Of a stretch of 44,318 nt of DNA, positions 15,605 through 24,023 are shown one piece after another. The notes beneath the pieces are model-generated. The model saw nothing but the letters and a program-made list of their open reading frames with translations, was not told the origin of the DNA and searched no databases. How positions within the stretch are numbered: the first letter of the stretch is position 1; every line of letters starts with the position of its first letter. The position numbers and the translations under genes are program-made. Origin of the DNA: Candidatus Methylomirabilota bacterium (GTDB lineage Bacteria; Methylomirabilota; Methylomirabilia; Rokubacteriales; CSP1-6); assembly GCA_035709005.1 (NCBI GenBank), contig DASTFB010000092.1:1-44318 (forward strand), written 5' to 3'.

Positions 15605-16445
15605 GCACCGGGTGCGTGCGCGCCCGGGCCCGCCGGGCCGACCGCGCCATCGGCCACTGCCGCAGCGGCGGCGGCACCAGCGGCCGCGCGTGGCGCACGA
15701 GCCAGGCCAGCGCCACGAGGGCCCGACGGTGCCGGGCGGTCCAGCGTATGCCGTAGGCCTCGCGGATCGCGTCCGGCAGCAGGCCGACCGCGGTGAGCTG
15801 GAGCAGCCAGCGAACCGGCCAGCAGTGACGCAGCACGGGGGGCGTCAGAAGCTCCCGGGCCAGCCGGCGCGCCGTCGCCGTCACGACGATGTCGCCGCTG
15901 GCCAGCATGCGGGCCATATAGGCGTCCAGCTCGGCCTGGCTGCGGGGCAGCGAGCTCGGGGACAGGCCCAGCAGCGGGGCGGCGGCGGCGCTCTCCGCGC
16001 AATACCGGTCCTTGTCGTCCCCGGTGAGCGGGCCCACGTAGAGCTCGTAGGCGCTCATGAAGGCATGCAGGCACGTCGCATGCACCCAGGCCAGCAGCGC
16101 CGGATCGTGAGCCGTGTACCGCGTGCCCCGCGGAAATGGGCCTTCGGCGTCGGTCAGGGCGCCGTGCACGCGGTCGTGCACGGCGTTGATGGCGCCGGCG
16201 ATGCGCCGGGCCGCTTCCTCGCCCCCGAACGTCAGCGTGACCATGGCGTGCAGCGTGCGGTGCAACCGCCGCCAGGGGGCCAGCCATCCCCGGCGGAAGC
16301 CGCTGTGGTCGGCGACGCCGCGGGCCACCAGCGGGTGAGCGAATTGCAACAGGATGGCGCTGCCCCACCCCAGGAGCAGCACGACCTCGCCGTGGATCTT
16401 CCACGACACCTCCGGCACGTCGAGCACCGACGAAGCTGTGCTCAC
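15600..16445 (-). CDS. MpaB/DUF2236 family oxygenase-like protein
   Basis: A 281-residue mostly helical protein of the DUF2236/oxygenase MpaB group, heme- or iron-dependent oxygenase-like proteins; latex clearing protein Lcp is a relative. Family features are EVVLLLGWGSAILLQFAHPLVARGVADHS, RLHRTLHAMVTLTFGG and a histidine-rich DPALLAWVHATCLHAFMSAYE; the conserved histidines in these are likely metal or heme ligands. The C-terminus is basic. GTG 16445 overlaps the stop of the small secreted protein gene by GTGA, so translation is coupled. The substrate is unknown, and a link with the M16 peptidases upstream is only by operon position. Confidence 0.82.
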   Translation of the reverse strand: MSTASSVLDVPEVSWKIHGEVVLLLGWGSAILLQFAHPLVARGVADHSGFRRGWLAPWRRLHRTLHAMVTLTFGGEEAARRIAGAINAVHDRVHGALTDAEGPFPRGTRYTAHDPALLAWVHATCLHAFMSAYELYVGPLTGDDKDRYCAESAAAAPLLGLSPSSLPRSQAELDAYMARMLASGDIVVTATARRLARELLTPPVLRHCWPVRWLLQLTAVGLLPDAIREAYGIRWTARHRRALVALAWLVRHARPLVPPPLRQWPMARSARRARARTHPVL

Positions 16446-17014
16446 CGCATCTCCGCCAGGTCGATGGGGAATCGGGCGATCGGTTGGCCGTTCGCATTGG
16501 CGATGATGAGGATCAGCTTGGCGGTTGCCTTGAGATCCCGGGTGGGAAACCAGTATTCACAGCGCGCCAGGAACCGGCCGGCGTCGGGACGGGCCGTGTG
16601 CTCGTTCTGGACCAGCGCCGGGGCGATCTCGCGGTCGCCGGCCAGCAGGCGCGGCCGCAGATGCCGGGCGAAGTCCGGGCGCGCTCCGTAGAGCTGCACC
16701 GACAGCGTGATCCGGTCCCGGTAGTCGCGCAGGACGCGCTGCCGATCTTGCTGCGTGAGCGCCTCGTTGCGGAAGGCGGCGTGGCGCGCGGCCAGAGCCA
16801 GACGGTGGAAGGGCGTCAGGACGCTCACGCTCTCGCCGGAGCCGTTCACCACCCGCCACTCGTCACCGAAGCTCTCGCTGATGATGCTGCGCTCGCCCTC
16901 GCGCAGCGCCTCGGCCTGTGCCTGTTCCCCGAGCGTGAAGGAGGCCGCGCCGGCGGCCGGCGCGGCCGTGGCCAGCGCCACGGCCAGCCACGCCACCCGG
17001 GCCCCGCCCTTCAC
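16442..17014 (-). CDS. Secreted protein of unknown function in the M16 operon
   Basis: A 190-residue protein with an N-terminal signal peptide (hydrophobic WLAVALATAAPAAG, cleavage likely after GAA/ASF). The mature part has LGEQAQAEALREGERSIISESF, SVSVLTPFHRLALAARHAAF and a C-terminal segment rich in beta structure (CEYWFPTRDLKAT, ILIIANANGQPIARF). No named family was recognised. GTG 17014 overlaps the upstream M16 stop by GTGA and its own stop overlaps the next start by GTGA, so it is tightly coupled to both. One internal cysteine is present. It probably works outside the inner membrane, perhaps with the peptidases, but this is inference. Confidence 0.7.
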   Translation of the reverse strand: MKGGARVAWLAVALATAAPAAGAASFTLGEQAQAEALREGERSIISESFGDEWRVVNGSGESVSVLTPFHRLALAARHAAFRNEALTQQDRQRVLRDYRDRITLSVQLYGARPDFARHLRPRLLAGDREIAPALVQNEHTARPDAGRFLARCEYWFPTRDLKATAKLILIIANANGQPIARFPIDLAEMR

Positions 17015-18372
17015 GGCGGCTGTCCGACCACTACGCGGTGAAAGTCGCCCGGGTCGAAATACCGCATGGCCACCCGCTGGACGTCGGCCGCCGTCACCTG
17101 GCCGATGCGCTCGCGGTAGCGGTCGGCGTAATCCAGACCGAGCCCCAGCTCCTCGACGGCGACGATGAAGTCGGCGACCTTCGCGGAGGTGTCCAGACGC
17201 AGGGGAAAGCTGCCGATGAGGTAGGCCTTGGCCAGCTCCAGCTCGCGCTCCCCCACCGGCGTCCGGGCCATGCGGGCCAGTTCCTCCTCGAAGATCCTGG
17301 TCACCCTCGGGACTTCCTGGTTTCGCGTCTGGGCCGACACCCTGAAGGAGGCGCCGTACTTGCCGGGCGCCAGATAGCTGAAGACGGCGTAGGCCAATCC
17401 GCCCTCGTCCCGCACGCGGGCGTACAGGCGCGAGGCCGATCCGCCTCCCAGGATGTATGAGGCGACGGTGAGTGGATAGTAATCGGGGTGCCGCTGGTTC
17501 ACGGCCTGCCGGCCGAGCACGATCGTGGCCTGGGTGAGATCCCGCTTGACCGTCTCCGAACCGGCCGCCATGCCGACGGGCGGCGACGGCGGTGTCGGCG
17601 GCGTCCCGCCCGGCCGCGGCCACGCCCCGAACCGGGCGAGAATCTCCCGGCGGGCCTGGGCCGCGGTCACCGCGCCCACCATCGCGATGATCGTGGAATC
17701 GGGACGCACGAACTCTCCCCAGAACTTCACGACATCGTCGCGCCCGAGCCGTCCCACGGACTCTCGCGTGCCTTCCACGGGCGTCGCATAGGGATGGCCC
17801 GGGAACAGGAGGCGGGACAGAGCGCGGGCCGCAACGACCTCGGGACTCTCCTCCGACCGCTGGATGGCCGCCTGGATCTCGGCCACCTTGCGCTTGACCT
17901 CGGCCTCGGGAAACTTCGGGCGCAACACCACGTCGGCGAGCAGGTCGAGCCCCAGCCTCACGTCCTTGGCCAGGACCGCCAGCGACACGGTGAGCCCGTC
18001 GCGCCCGGCTCCGGCCTCCAGCCGGCCGCCCACGAACTCGATGGCCGCATCGATCTCCTGGCCCGAGCGCGTCCCGGCGCCCCGGGTGAGCACCGTGCCG
18101 GTGAGGTTGGCCAGCCCTTCGCGCCCGGCCGGATCGAAGACGGCGCCGGCCCGGTGCAGCACGCGCACCGCGACGATGGGAATGGCTGGCCGCTCGGCCA
18201 CCAGTAACACGATGCCGTTGGGCAGGACCTCGCGATGGGCGAGCGGTCGCCCGGCCGCCGTCGCCGGGGCCGACGCGACCGCGAGGAGCGCGAGCAACAG
18301 CAGCAGGCTCGCCATCGGCCGGCGCCGGCGCGGCAGTCGGCCGTCAAGGCAGCGGTAGCAAGACACCGACAT
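17011..18372 (-). CDS. M16 family peptidase homologue lacking the zinc motif
   Basis: An M16 (pitrilysin-type) fold protein of 453 residues with an N-terminal signal sequence (LLLLLALLAVASAPATAAG). The zinc motif HxxEH is replaced around REGLANLTG, so it is the inactive partner that completes a heterodimeric M16 peptidase. Both halves are recognisable: LPNGIVLLVAERPAIPIVAV near residue 50, VGAVTAAQARREILARFG mid-protein, and the conserved GGGSASRLYARVRDEGGLAY. ATG 18372 is taken as start, overlapping the active partner by 29 bp; ATG 18315 without ribosome site is the alternative and would still give a signal peptide. It is coupled to both neighbours and presumably acts in the periplasm. Confidence 0.88.
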   Translation of the reverse strand: MSVSCYRCLDGRLPRRRRPMASLLLLLALLAVASAPATAAGRPLAHREVLPNGIVLLVAERPAIPIVAVRVLHRAGAVFDPAGREGLANLTGTVLTRGAGTRSGQEIDAAIEFVGGRLEAGAGRDGLTVSLAVLAKDVRLGLDLLADVVLRPKFPEAEVKRKVAEIQAAIQRSEESPEVVAARALSRLLFPGHPYATPVEGTRESVGRLGRDDVVKFWGEFVRPDSTIIAMVGAVTAAQARREILARFGAWPRPGGTPPTPPSPPVGMAAGSETVKRDLTQATIVLGRQAVNQRHPDYYPLTVASYILGGGSASRLYARVRDEGGLAYAVFSYLAPGKYGASFRVSAQTRNQEVPRVTRIFEEELARMARTPVGERELELAKAYLIGSFPLRLDTSAKVADFIVAVEELGLGLDYADRYRERIGQVTAADVQRVAMRYFDPGDFHRVVVGQPP

Positions 18373-19666
18373 TCTTTCGATCGGCCGGGAAGTACATTCG
18401 GGCTACGCGCTGCACGTCGGCGGCCGTCACCGCCCGAATGCGATCCACGTAGGCGTCGAGGAGCCGGTAGCCGCCGATCATCTCGAACCGGGCCAGGAGC
18501 GCGGCGCGCCGGTACACGGAATCCTGCTGGAAGACGAATGAGGCCTCGACCTGGTTCCGGGCCCGCGCGAGCTCCTCGGCGGCCACCGGCTCGCTGCGCA
18601 GCTGCTCCATCTCGTCCAGGAGCGCCTGTTCCAGCGTCTCGGGCGTCTGGCCGGGCATCGGGGTGGCCCAGAACCAGAAGAGGTTCGGATCGAGCGAGAA
18701 GTAGGAATAGTCACCGCCCGCCTCCAGGGCCAGCCGGCGGTCGTAGACGAGGCTGCGGTAGAGCCGGGAGGCCCGCCCCCCGGACAGGATCACGGACAGC
18801 GTCTCCAGGGCCGGCGCGTCGGGGGATTTCTGGCTGGGCACATGCCAGGCCAGATACACGATCGGGAGCTTCGCCTGCTTCTGGATGATCACGCGCCGCT
18901 CGCCGTTCTGGACCGGCTCGGTGACCACCACCGGGGGCGGATCGGCGCCGCGGGCGATGCCGCCGAACTGCCGCTTGACCTGATCGAGCACCGCCGGCGC
19001 CTCGATGTCCCCCACCACGACCAGGGTCGCGTTGTTGGGGACGTAGTGGACGTCGTAGAAGGCCCGGATCTCGGCCGGCGTGATGCGTTTCAGGTCCTCC
19101 ATCCAGCCGATGATCGGCGCGCCGTAGGGGTGGGCCTTGAACGCGAGAGAGCTGACCTCCTCGCCGAGGAAGCTGCCGGGATCGTCTTCCGTCCGCGTGC
19201 GCCGCTCCTCGATGACGACCTCTCGCTCGGCGTTGATCTCCTTGGGCTCGAGGAGCAGGTTGCGCATGCGGTCGGCTTCCAGCTCGAGCACGAGGCCGAC
19301 CTTGTCGGCCGCGATGTTGACGAAGTACGACGTCAGGTCCTGAGTGGTGAAGGCGTTGTCCTGGCCGCCGTTCTGTTCGATCAGCCGGGCGAACTGACGG
19401 GGTCCATACCGATGGGTACCCTTGAACATCATGTGCTCCAGGAAGTGGGCGATCCCGGTGGCGCCCGGCCGCTCGTTGCGGGAGCCCACGCGGTACCAGA
19501 GCTGGACCGACGCGATCGGGCTGCGGTGGTCTTCGAGCAGGAGCACGCGCAGGCCGTTGTTCAGGGTCGTCGCCAGCACGGCCGCGGTGCCGGCCGAGGG
19601 CGCCTGGGCGACGACGGGAGCGACGGAGACGCCGACCAGGACGACGGCGAGGAGCAGACGCTGCAC
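18344..19666 (-). CDS. M16 family zinc metallopeptidase (catalytic subunit)
   Basis: A 440-residue secreted zinc peptidase. The signal peptide MQRLLLAVVLVGVSVAPVVA is followed by NNGLRVLLLEDHRSPIASV and the inverted zinc motif HFLEH (74-78, in GIAHFLEHMMFKGT) with a downstream glutamate helix (VLELEADRMRN). The second M16 lobe carries PIVYLAWHVPSQ and ILSGGRASRLYRSLVYD. It pairs with the motif-less partner encoded next. GTG 19666 is preferred because it gives a clean signal peptide and follows TATAAT by exactly 7 nt; the GTG at 19684 would lie upstream of that -10 box. Likely substrates are misfolded or short periplasmic peptides. Confidence 0.93.
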   Translation of the reverse strand: MQRLLLAVVLVGVSVAPVVAQAPSAGTAAVLATTLNNGLRVLLLEDHRSPIASVQLWYRVGSRNERPGATGIAHFLEHMMFKGTHRYGPRQFARLIEQNGGQDNAFTTQDLTSYFVNIAADKVGLVLELEADRMRNLLLEPKEINAEREVVIEERRTRTEDDPGSFLGEEVSSLAFKAHPYGAPIIGWMEDLKRITPAEIRAFYDVHYVPNNATLVVVGDIEAPAVLDQVKRQFGGIARGADPPPVVVTEPVQNGERRVIIQKQAKLPIVYLAWHVPSQKSPDAPALETLSVILSGGRASRLYRSLVYDRRLALEAGGDYSYFSLDPNLFWFWATPMPGQTPETLEQALLDEMEQLRSEPVAAEELARARNQVEASFVFQQDSVYRRAALLARFEMIGGYRLLDAYVDRIRAVTAADVQRVARMYFPADRKNVGVLLPLP

Positions 19667-19673
19667 GAGAACG

Positions 19674-19679
19674 ATTATA
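19674..19679 (-). promoter_or_regulatory. -10 element TATAAT for the M16 operon
   Basis: Perfect TATAAT 7 nt before GTG 19666 predicts a transcript starting at the start codon (leaderless). It would drive the four-gene operon down to 15600. No -35 box was recognised. Confidence 0.55.
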
Positions 19680-19703
19680 CCCACGGAACCGGCGGGGCCT
19701 GTC

Positions 19704-20426
19704 CTATTGCAGCCGTTCGCGCGCGGTGACGAACACCTGGCGCAGCATGGCCCGGGTCAGCTTGCCGGTGAAGGTGTTCTGTTGGCTCGGATGGTAACTG
19801 GCGATGAGGGTCACCCCGTCGGCGAACGTCGTCTCGGCGCCGTGACCGAAGGTGGGCAGTGGCGTGGGGAGCTCGAGCCCGAGGGCCCGGCGGGCGCCGA
19901 GGTAGGCACGCCAGCCGATGTGGCCCAGGCCGACCACGACGCGGACCCGCGATAGCAGGCGCAGCTCCTCGAGCAGGTATGGCCGGCAGTTGGCGATCTC
20001 GTCGATCTGCGGGCGGTTCGCCGGCGGCGCGCAGCGAATGGTCGCGGTGATGTAGGCGTCGCGCAGCCGCAGGCCGTCGGTCCGCCGCACCGAGTCGGGC
20101 TGGTTGGCGAAGCCGGCCTCGTAGAGCGCGCGGAAGAGCCAGTTCCCGCTCTCGTCCCCGGTGAACATGCGCCCCGTGCGGTTGCCGCCGTGGCCGGCCG
20201 GCGCCAGCCCGATGAGCAACAGCCGCGCGCGCGGATCCCCGAAGCCGGGCAGCGGCCGGGCCCAGTACGCCTGCCCCTGAAACCGCCGGGGCGGGGCCGT
20301 GGCCACCGCCTCGCGGTGGGCGACGAGGCGCGGACACCGACGGCACCGCACGATGCGCGCGTTGAGGCGCTCCAGCGAGACCTGACCGGGCACGGCGGGC
20401 GGATTGTGCCACGAGCGAGTCGTCAT
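19704..20426 (-). CDS. Family 5 uracil-DNA glycosylase (UdgB-type, Fe-S)
   Basis: A 240-residue DNA repair enzyme that removes uracil (and related lesions) from DNA. Family 5 signatures are GLAPAGHGGNRTGRMFTG (73-90), the C-terminal loop HPSQQNTFTGKL, and iron-sulfur cluster cysteines CRRC (28, 31) together with a Cys in TIRCAPPANRP and Cys in ANCRPYL. Lack of the family 4 motif and the 'AHGGNRTGR' type sequence point to UdgB. ATG 20426 has GGGAG about 6 nt upstream. It is divergent from the isoaspartyl peptidase gene and ends 37 nt before the M16 start. Confidence 0.92.
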   Translation of the reverse strand: MTTRSWHNPPAVPGQVSLERLNARIVRCRRCPRLVAHREAVATAPPRRFQGQAYWARPLPGFGDPRARLLLIGLAPAGHGGNRTGRMFTGDESGNWLFRALYEAGFANQPDSVRRTDGLRLRDAYITATIRCAPPANRPQIDEIANCRPYLLEELRLLSRVRVVVGLGHIGWRAYLGARRALGLELPTPLPTFGHGAETTFADGVTLIASYHPSQQNTFTGKLTRAMLRQVFVTARERLQ

Positions 20427-20438
20427 CGGCTCCCGTAG

Positions 20439-20489
20439 TAGAATCCGCCCACCGTGAGCAGTGACGCCGGCCGCGAAGGCCCGAAGTGA
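20439..20489 (+). promoter_or_regulatory. TAGAAT -10 element and 11-codon upstream ORF before the asparaginase gene
   Basis: TAGAAT (20439-20444) is followed by a short frame from GTG 20454 to TGA 20489 encoding 11 residues. Its TGA overlaps the GTG start of the isoaspartyl peptidase gene (20486) by GTGA, the same coupling found between other genes here. The short frame may prime translation of the gene, or be chance. Confidence 0.35.
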
Positions 20490-21388
20490 GAGGACACGAC
20501 GGCCGCCGGGCCCGGGTGCCCGCCGTCGTGGTCCACGGCGGCGCCGGCGCCTCCCCGGCCGAGGGGCGCGACGAGCTGCGCGCCGGCGTGCAGGCGGCGG
20601 CGCTGGCCGGCTGGGGCCGTCTCGAGGCAGGTGGCAGCGCTGTGGACGCGGTCGAGGCTGCCGTCCGCGTGCTCGAGGATCATCCGCACTTCAACGCGGG
20701 GCGGGGCTCCGTGCTCACCACGGCCGGGACGGTGGAAACCGATGCCTCGATCATGGAAGGCGACCGCCTGCGCTGCGGGGCGGTCGGCGCCGTGTCCGGC
20801 ATCGCGAATCCCGTCACCCTGGCCCGTCGGATCATGGAGGACGGACGACACGTGTTGCTGGTCGCCGAGGGCGCTCTCGGCTTCGCCCGCGTCCACACAG
20901 TGCCGGAGTGCGATCCCCGGACCCTGATCACCGACCGGGAGCACCGGCGCCATCGGGAAGCCCTGGCCCGGGCCGGCCCGGGCGGCGGCACGGTGGGAGC
21001 AGTGGCCCTGGACCGGCGCGGCACCCTCGCGGCGGCGACCTCCACCGGCGGAATGGCCGGCAAGCTGCCGGGTCGCGTCGGGGACAGTGCTCTGATCGGC
21101 TGCGGAACGTACGCCGATAGCACGATCGGTGGCGCCTCGTGCACGGGCCGGGGGGAAGCTATCATTCGCGTGGTGCTGGCTCGCCGGGCGCTCACGTATC
21201 TCAAGGACGCTGACGACGCCGACTACGCTGCCCGGGTGGCAGTGGACCTGCTCGTCGAGGAGGGAGGCGGCGACGGCGGACTCATCCTGCTGGACTGGCG
21301 CGGCCGGTTCGGCTGGGCCCACTCCACCCCCCTGATGCCCGTCGCCTGGATGTCCCCCGGCCTGGATGAACCCGGAGTCAATTGCTGA
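20486..21388 (+). CDS. Isoaspartyl peptidase/L-asparaginase (plant-type, Ntn hydrolase)
   Basis: A 300-residue precursor of a type 2 asparaginase/isoaspartyl dipeptidase, which cleaves itself to give an N-terminal nucleophile threonine. VVVHGGAGA marks the N-terminus, HFNAGRGSVLTTAGTVETDASIM the substrate-binding segment, and GPGGGTVGAVALD carries the autocleavage site before Thr169. ATSTGGMAGKLPGRVGDSALIGCGTYAD follows as usual. Cellular role: breakdown of isoaspartyl dipeptides or asparagine. GTG 20486 is the start; GTG 20516 is an alternative. The end overlaps the open frame of the threonine ammonia-lyase gene by a few bases. Confidence 0.93.
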   Translation: MRGHDGRRARVPAVVVHGGAGASPAEGRDELRAGVQAAALAGWGRLEAGGSAVDAVEAAVRVLEDHPHFNAGRGSVLTTAGTVETDASIMEGDRLRCGAVGAVSGIANPVTLARRIMEDGRHVLLVAEGALGFARVHTVPECDPRTLITDREHRRHREALARAGPGGGTVGAVALDRRGTLAAATSTGGMAGKLPGRVGDSALIGCGTYADSTIGGASCTGRGEAIIRVVLARRALTYLKDADDADYAARVAVDLLVEEGGGDGGLILLDWRGRFGWAHSTPLMPVAWMSPGLDEPGVNC

Positions 21389-21486
21389 ACCATCGTCAGG
21401 ACTCTGATCGCGCGACAGATGCACCGCACAGCGCGGTTCCGGCGGGGCATGGGCGTGGCGAAGCCCGGGTGCCCATGCCCTGTCCA

Positions 21487-22695
21487 ATGATCGCCGAGAT
21501 CGAGGCGGCCCGAGAGCGCCTGCGTGGCGCCATCTACGAGACACCGTGCGCGTACTCGGCGACGCTGTCCGAGCTGACGAAAACCCGGTGCTTCGTGAAG
21601 CTCGAGAACCTCCAGATGACCGGCTCCTTCAAGGAGCGCGGCGCGGCCAACCTCCTGCTCCAGCTCGACGAGTCCCAGCGGCCGCGGGGCGTGGTGGCGG
21701 CCAGCGCCGGCAATCACGGTCTGGCGGTGGCCTTCCACGCGGCGCGCCTGAACATCCCGGCGGTGATCGTGATGCCGGAGTGGGCGCCGCTCATCAAGGT
21801 GACGTCGGCCCGTCGCTACGGGGCCGAGGTGATCCTGCACGGCGCCGACTACGACGAGGCCTACCGCCGGGCGCGCGAGCTCGAGGACAGTCGTGGGCTC
21901 CTGCTGGTACATCCGTTCGACGACCCCCGGGTCATCGCCGGTCAGGGCACCATCGGCCTGGAACTGCTGGAGCAGCGCCCGGACCTCGACGCCGTGCTGG
22001 TGGCGGTCGGCGGCGGCGGCCTCGCGGCGGGTGTCGCCCTGGCCATCAAGAGCCGCCGCCCCGAGGTGCGGGTGATCGGCGTGGAGGCCGACGTGCTGCC
22101 GGCCATGCGCCGTTCGCTGGACGCAGGGGAGCGCGTCACCCTGGCGCCGGCCTCGACGATCGCCGACGGCATCGCCGTGCGCCGCGTGGGCGAGCGGACC
22201 TTCGCGCTCACCCGCAAGCTGCTCGACGACGTCGTCACGGTGGGCGAAGAGGAGCTGGCTAACGCGATCCTGCTCCTGCTCGAGATCGAGAAGACCGTGG
22301 TCGAAGGCGCCGGCGCCGCCCCGCTGGCCGCCCTCGTCAATCGCGCCTTGAACCTCGAGGGCGCGCGCGTGGTCCTCGTGCTGTCGGGAGGCAACATCGA
22401 CGTCACGATGCTGGCGCGCATCATCGAGCGGGGGCTGGTCAAGGACGGACGGCTGGTGCGGGTGGGCGTGCTGCTCAAAGATCGCCCGGGCGAGCTGGCC
22501 CGGCTGGCCGCGCTCATCGCGGACGAGCGGGCGAACATCGTGCACATCGAGCACAACCGGGCGTTCTCCCGGGCCGCCATCGGCAGCACCGAGGTCGATC
22601 TGACCCTGGAGACCTCCGGCCGGCCCCACGTCGAGCGCTTGCGCGAACGCCTGGCCGCCGACGGCTACCGCGTCGTGGAGCGCCCCCGCGACTGA
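21487..22695 (+). CDS. Threonine ammonia-lyase with C-terminal ACT domain
   Basis: A 402-residue PLP enzyme that deaminates threonine to 2-oxobutyrate. The PLP lysine is in GSFKERGAANLLL, the glycine loop in VVAASAGNHGLAVAFHAARL, the phosphate-binding GGGGLAAG mid-protein, and the C-terminal serine/glycine loop in LVLSGGNIDV. The last about 70 residues (VGVLLKDRPGELARLAALI) form one ACT-like domain, as in the short catabolic-type or Gram-positive IlvA enzymes. ATG 21487 begins the conserved IEAARERLRGAIYETP; ATG 21475 or GTG 21469 are possible. Frame overlap with the previous gene is minimal. Its 3' end overlaps the convergent PlsC gene by 31 bp. Confidence 0.92.
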   Translation: MIAEIEAARERLRGAIYETPCAYSATLSELTKTRCFVKLENLQMTGSFKERGAANLLLQLDESQRPRGVVAASAGNHGLAVAFHAARLNIPAVIVMPEWAPLIKVTSARRYGAEVILHGADYDEAYRRARELEDSRGLLLVHPFDDPRVIAGQGTIGLELLEQRPDLDAVLVAVGGGGLAAGVALAIKSRRPEVRVIGVEADVLPAMRRSLDAGERVTLAPASTIADGIAVRRVGERTFALTRKLLDDVVTVGEEELANAILLLLEIEKTVVEGAGAAPLAALVNRALNLEGARVVLVLSGGNIDVTMLARIIERGLVKDGRLVRVGVLLKDRPGELARLAALIADERANIVHIEHNRAFSRAAIGSTEVDLTLETSGRPHVERLRERLAADGYRVVERPRD

Positions 22696-23324
22696 GCGTC
22701 GGCGCCGGCTCCGCCGGGATGCTCCAGCGCGCTGATGATCGCCTGCTGCGTCCGGGCCGCGAGCTGGCGCGCCGCCTCCCGGGGCCCCAGCGAAGGGTCC
22801 GACCACTGCAGCGGGTGATACGTGATCGCGATGCGCGCGCGTCGCGGCAACAGCCGCTGCGGCGGCCACGCCTGGTGACCGCCGACGATCGTCACCGGCA
22901 GGACAGGCGCCCGCACGGCCACGGCCAGGCGAAAGGCCCCCGCGCGGAAGCGACCGATCCGGCCATCGAGGCTGCGGCCCCCCTCGGGAAAGATCATCAC
23001 TGCCGCGCCAGCCTGGAGCAGCCGAACGGCCTCGCGGGTCGCCCGGGAATCGGTCGAGTCGATGTCGACGGGAAAGGCGCGAAGCAGGCGGATGACCTGG
23101 CCGAACACGGGCACCTGGAAGAGTCGGCTCCACGCCATGTAGTGAACGGGTCGGCGGACGGGTAGGCTGACGAGGGGAGGGTCGGCGTACGTCTGGTGGT
23201 TGGGCGTGATCAGCACCGGGCCCGTCGTCGGGATGTTCTCGACACCGTGCAGGTCCAGGCCGAAGTAGCCGCGGGCCAACGCGTGGGCCAGGGGACGGAA
23301 CAGGTCGAGGACGGGCGTCGACAC
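22665..23324 (-). CDS. 1-acyl-sn-glycerol-3-phosphate acyltransferase (PlsC family)
   Basis: A 219-residue membrane-associated lysophosphatidic acid acyltransferase-like enzyme. It contains the catalytic NHQTYAD (His43 and Asp48 of HX4D) and FPEGGRS (112-118) with GRFRAGAFRLAV and VLPVTIVGG. A short N-terminal hydrophobic part (LFRPLAHALARGYFGL) fits a membrane-associated enzyme. GTG 23324 is the start; the frame is open far upstream, but that part overlaps the dksA-like gene and its terminator. TACTGT lies 6 nt before the GTG and AGGGG overlaps the same space. It converges with the threonine ammonia-lyase gene, overlapping it at the 3' end. Confidence 0.9.
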   Translation of the reverse strand: MSTPVLDLFRPLAHALARGYFGLDLHGVENIPTTGPVLITPNHQTYADPPLVSLPVRRPVHYMAWSRLFQVPVFGQVIRLLRAFPVDIDSTDSRATREAVRLLQAGAAVMIFPEGGRSLDGRIGRFRAGAFRLAVAVRAPVLPVTIVGGHQAWPPQRLLPRRARIAITYHPLQWSDPSLGPREAARQLAARTQQAIISALEHPGGAGADAQSRGRSTTR

Positions 23325-23330
23325 GCCCCT

Positions 23331-23336
23331 ACAGTA
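23331..23336 (-). promoter_or_regulatory. -10-like TACTGT before the PlsC gene
   Basis: TACTGT lies 6 nt before GTG 23324 and 4 nt beyond the T-run of the upstream terminator. A start at or near the GTG is possible. The intervening AGGGG could alternatively be a ribosome site, so the evidence is modest. Confidence 0.35.
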
Positions 23337-23339
23337 CAC

Positions 23340-23374
23340 AAAAGCGCGCGGGACCGGGTCACCCCGGTCCCGCG
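23340..23374 (-). terminator. Intrinsic terminator of the DksA-like gene
   Basis: On the minus strand a perfect 12-bp G+C-rich stem (arms 23374-23363 and 23358-23347) closed by a GTGA tetraloop is followed by CGCTTTTG. It begins 19 nt after the DksA-like stop and ends just before the PlsC start. This is the clearest intrinsic terminator in the window. Confidence 0.75.
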
Positions 23375-23392
23375 GTCTCACACCAAGAGGGT

Positions 23393-23794
23393 CTAGTCGT
23401 CGTCGTCTTCGACGGAATCGAGCTGGACTTCGACCGCCTCGAGACGCCGCCCCAACCGCTCCAGCCGGTCCTGGCATCGCACGCAGGTCTGGACCTCGGG
23501 CAGCGCCCGCAGCCGCGCGACCGCGATGGGCTCGCCACATTCCACGCACGTGCCATAGCCCCCGTCGCGAAGCCGCTCGAGCGCCGCCTGCAGCCGCTGG
23601 ACGCGCGCGACCAGCAACTCGCGTGTCGCGAACCCGATCTCGCGCCGGACCGTCTCCTGGATCTCGTCGAACTCGTCGCCATCGACGGCGATCGGTCCTG
23701 GAAGTTCCTCTAGGGCGACGGCCCCGTCCATCTGGCGAAGCCGCCCCACGGCGGTCATCAGATCCTGCTCCAGCCGCTCCTTGACTCCGTTCAT
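23393..23794 (-). CDS. DksA/TraR family zinc finger protein
   Basis: A 133-residue member of the DksA/TraR family, which bind in the secondary channel of RNA polymerase with ppGpp. An N-terminal coiled coil (about 1-75) with EEIQET-type acidic residues (GDEFDEIQET) precedes a four-cysteine zinc finger, CVEC (83, 86) and CVRC (104, 107), in a segment GGYGTCVECGEPI typical of the family. The C-terminus ends in an acidic run of Asp. ATG 23794 has GGGAGGGG 6 nt upstream. The DxxDxA tip of E. coli DksA is not evident, so it may be a DksA-like rather than a true DksA. It is followed by an intrinsic terminator. Confidence 0.9.
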   Translation of the reverse strand: MNGVKERLEQDLMTAVGRLRQMDGAVALEELPGPIAVDGDEFDEIQETVRREIGFATRELLVARVQRLQAALERLRDGGYGTCVECGEPIAVARLRALPEVQTCVRCQDRLERLGRRLEAVEVQLDSVEDDDD

Positions 23795-24023
23795 TGGCCC
23801 CCCTCCCGTCTGCGTGACGGCACCCGGGGCGGTGCAACTTGGGTGCCGAGCCTTCAGACGTAGGACGGGGCCGACTAATTCATTGAAAAGTCGGGACGAC
23901 GACGACGACGAACGGCGAAGCACATCGGGGGCCGCGTGGGCAGAATGCGCCCAGGTGTGCCAGTCTGCCTTCAGCCGGGTGACCAAAATCAGGCGACGAG
24001 CACGAGTCCCGGCCCGGCCAGCG

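Noticed and set aside
23897-23915. Short GAC/CGA repeat tract upstream of the DksA-like gene
   Set aside because: Only a few triplets long, in the promoter region; common by chance at this GC content and with no evidence of function.
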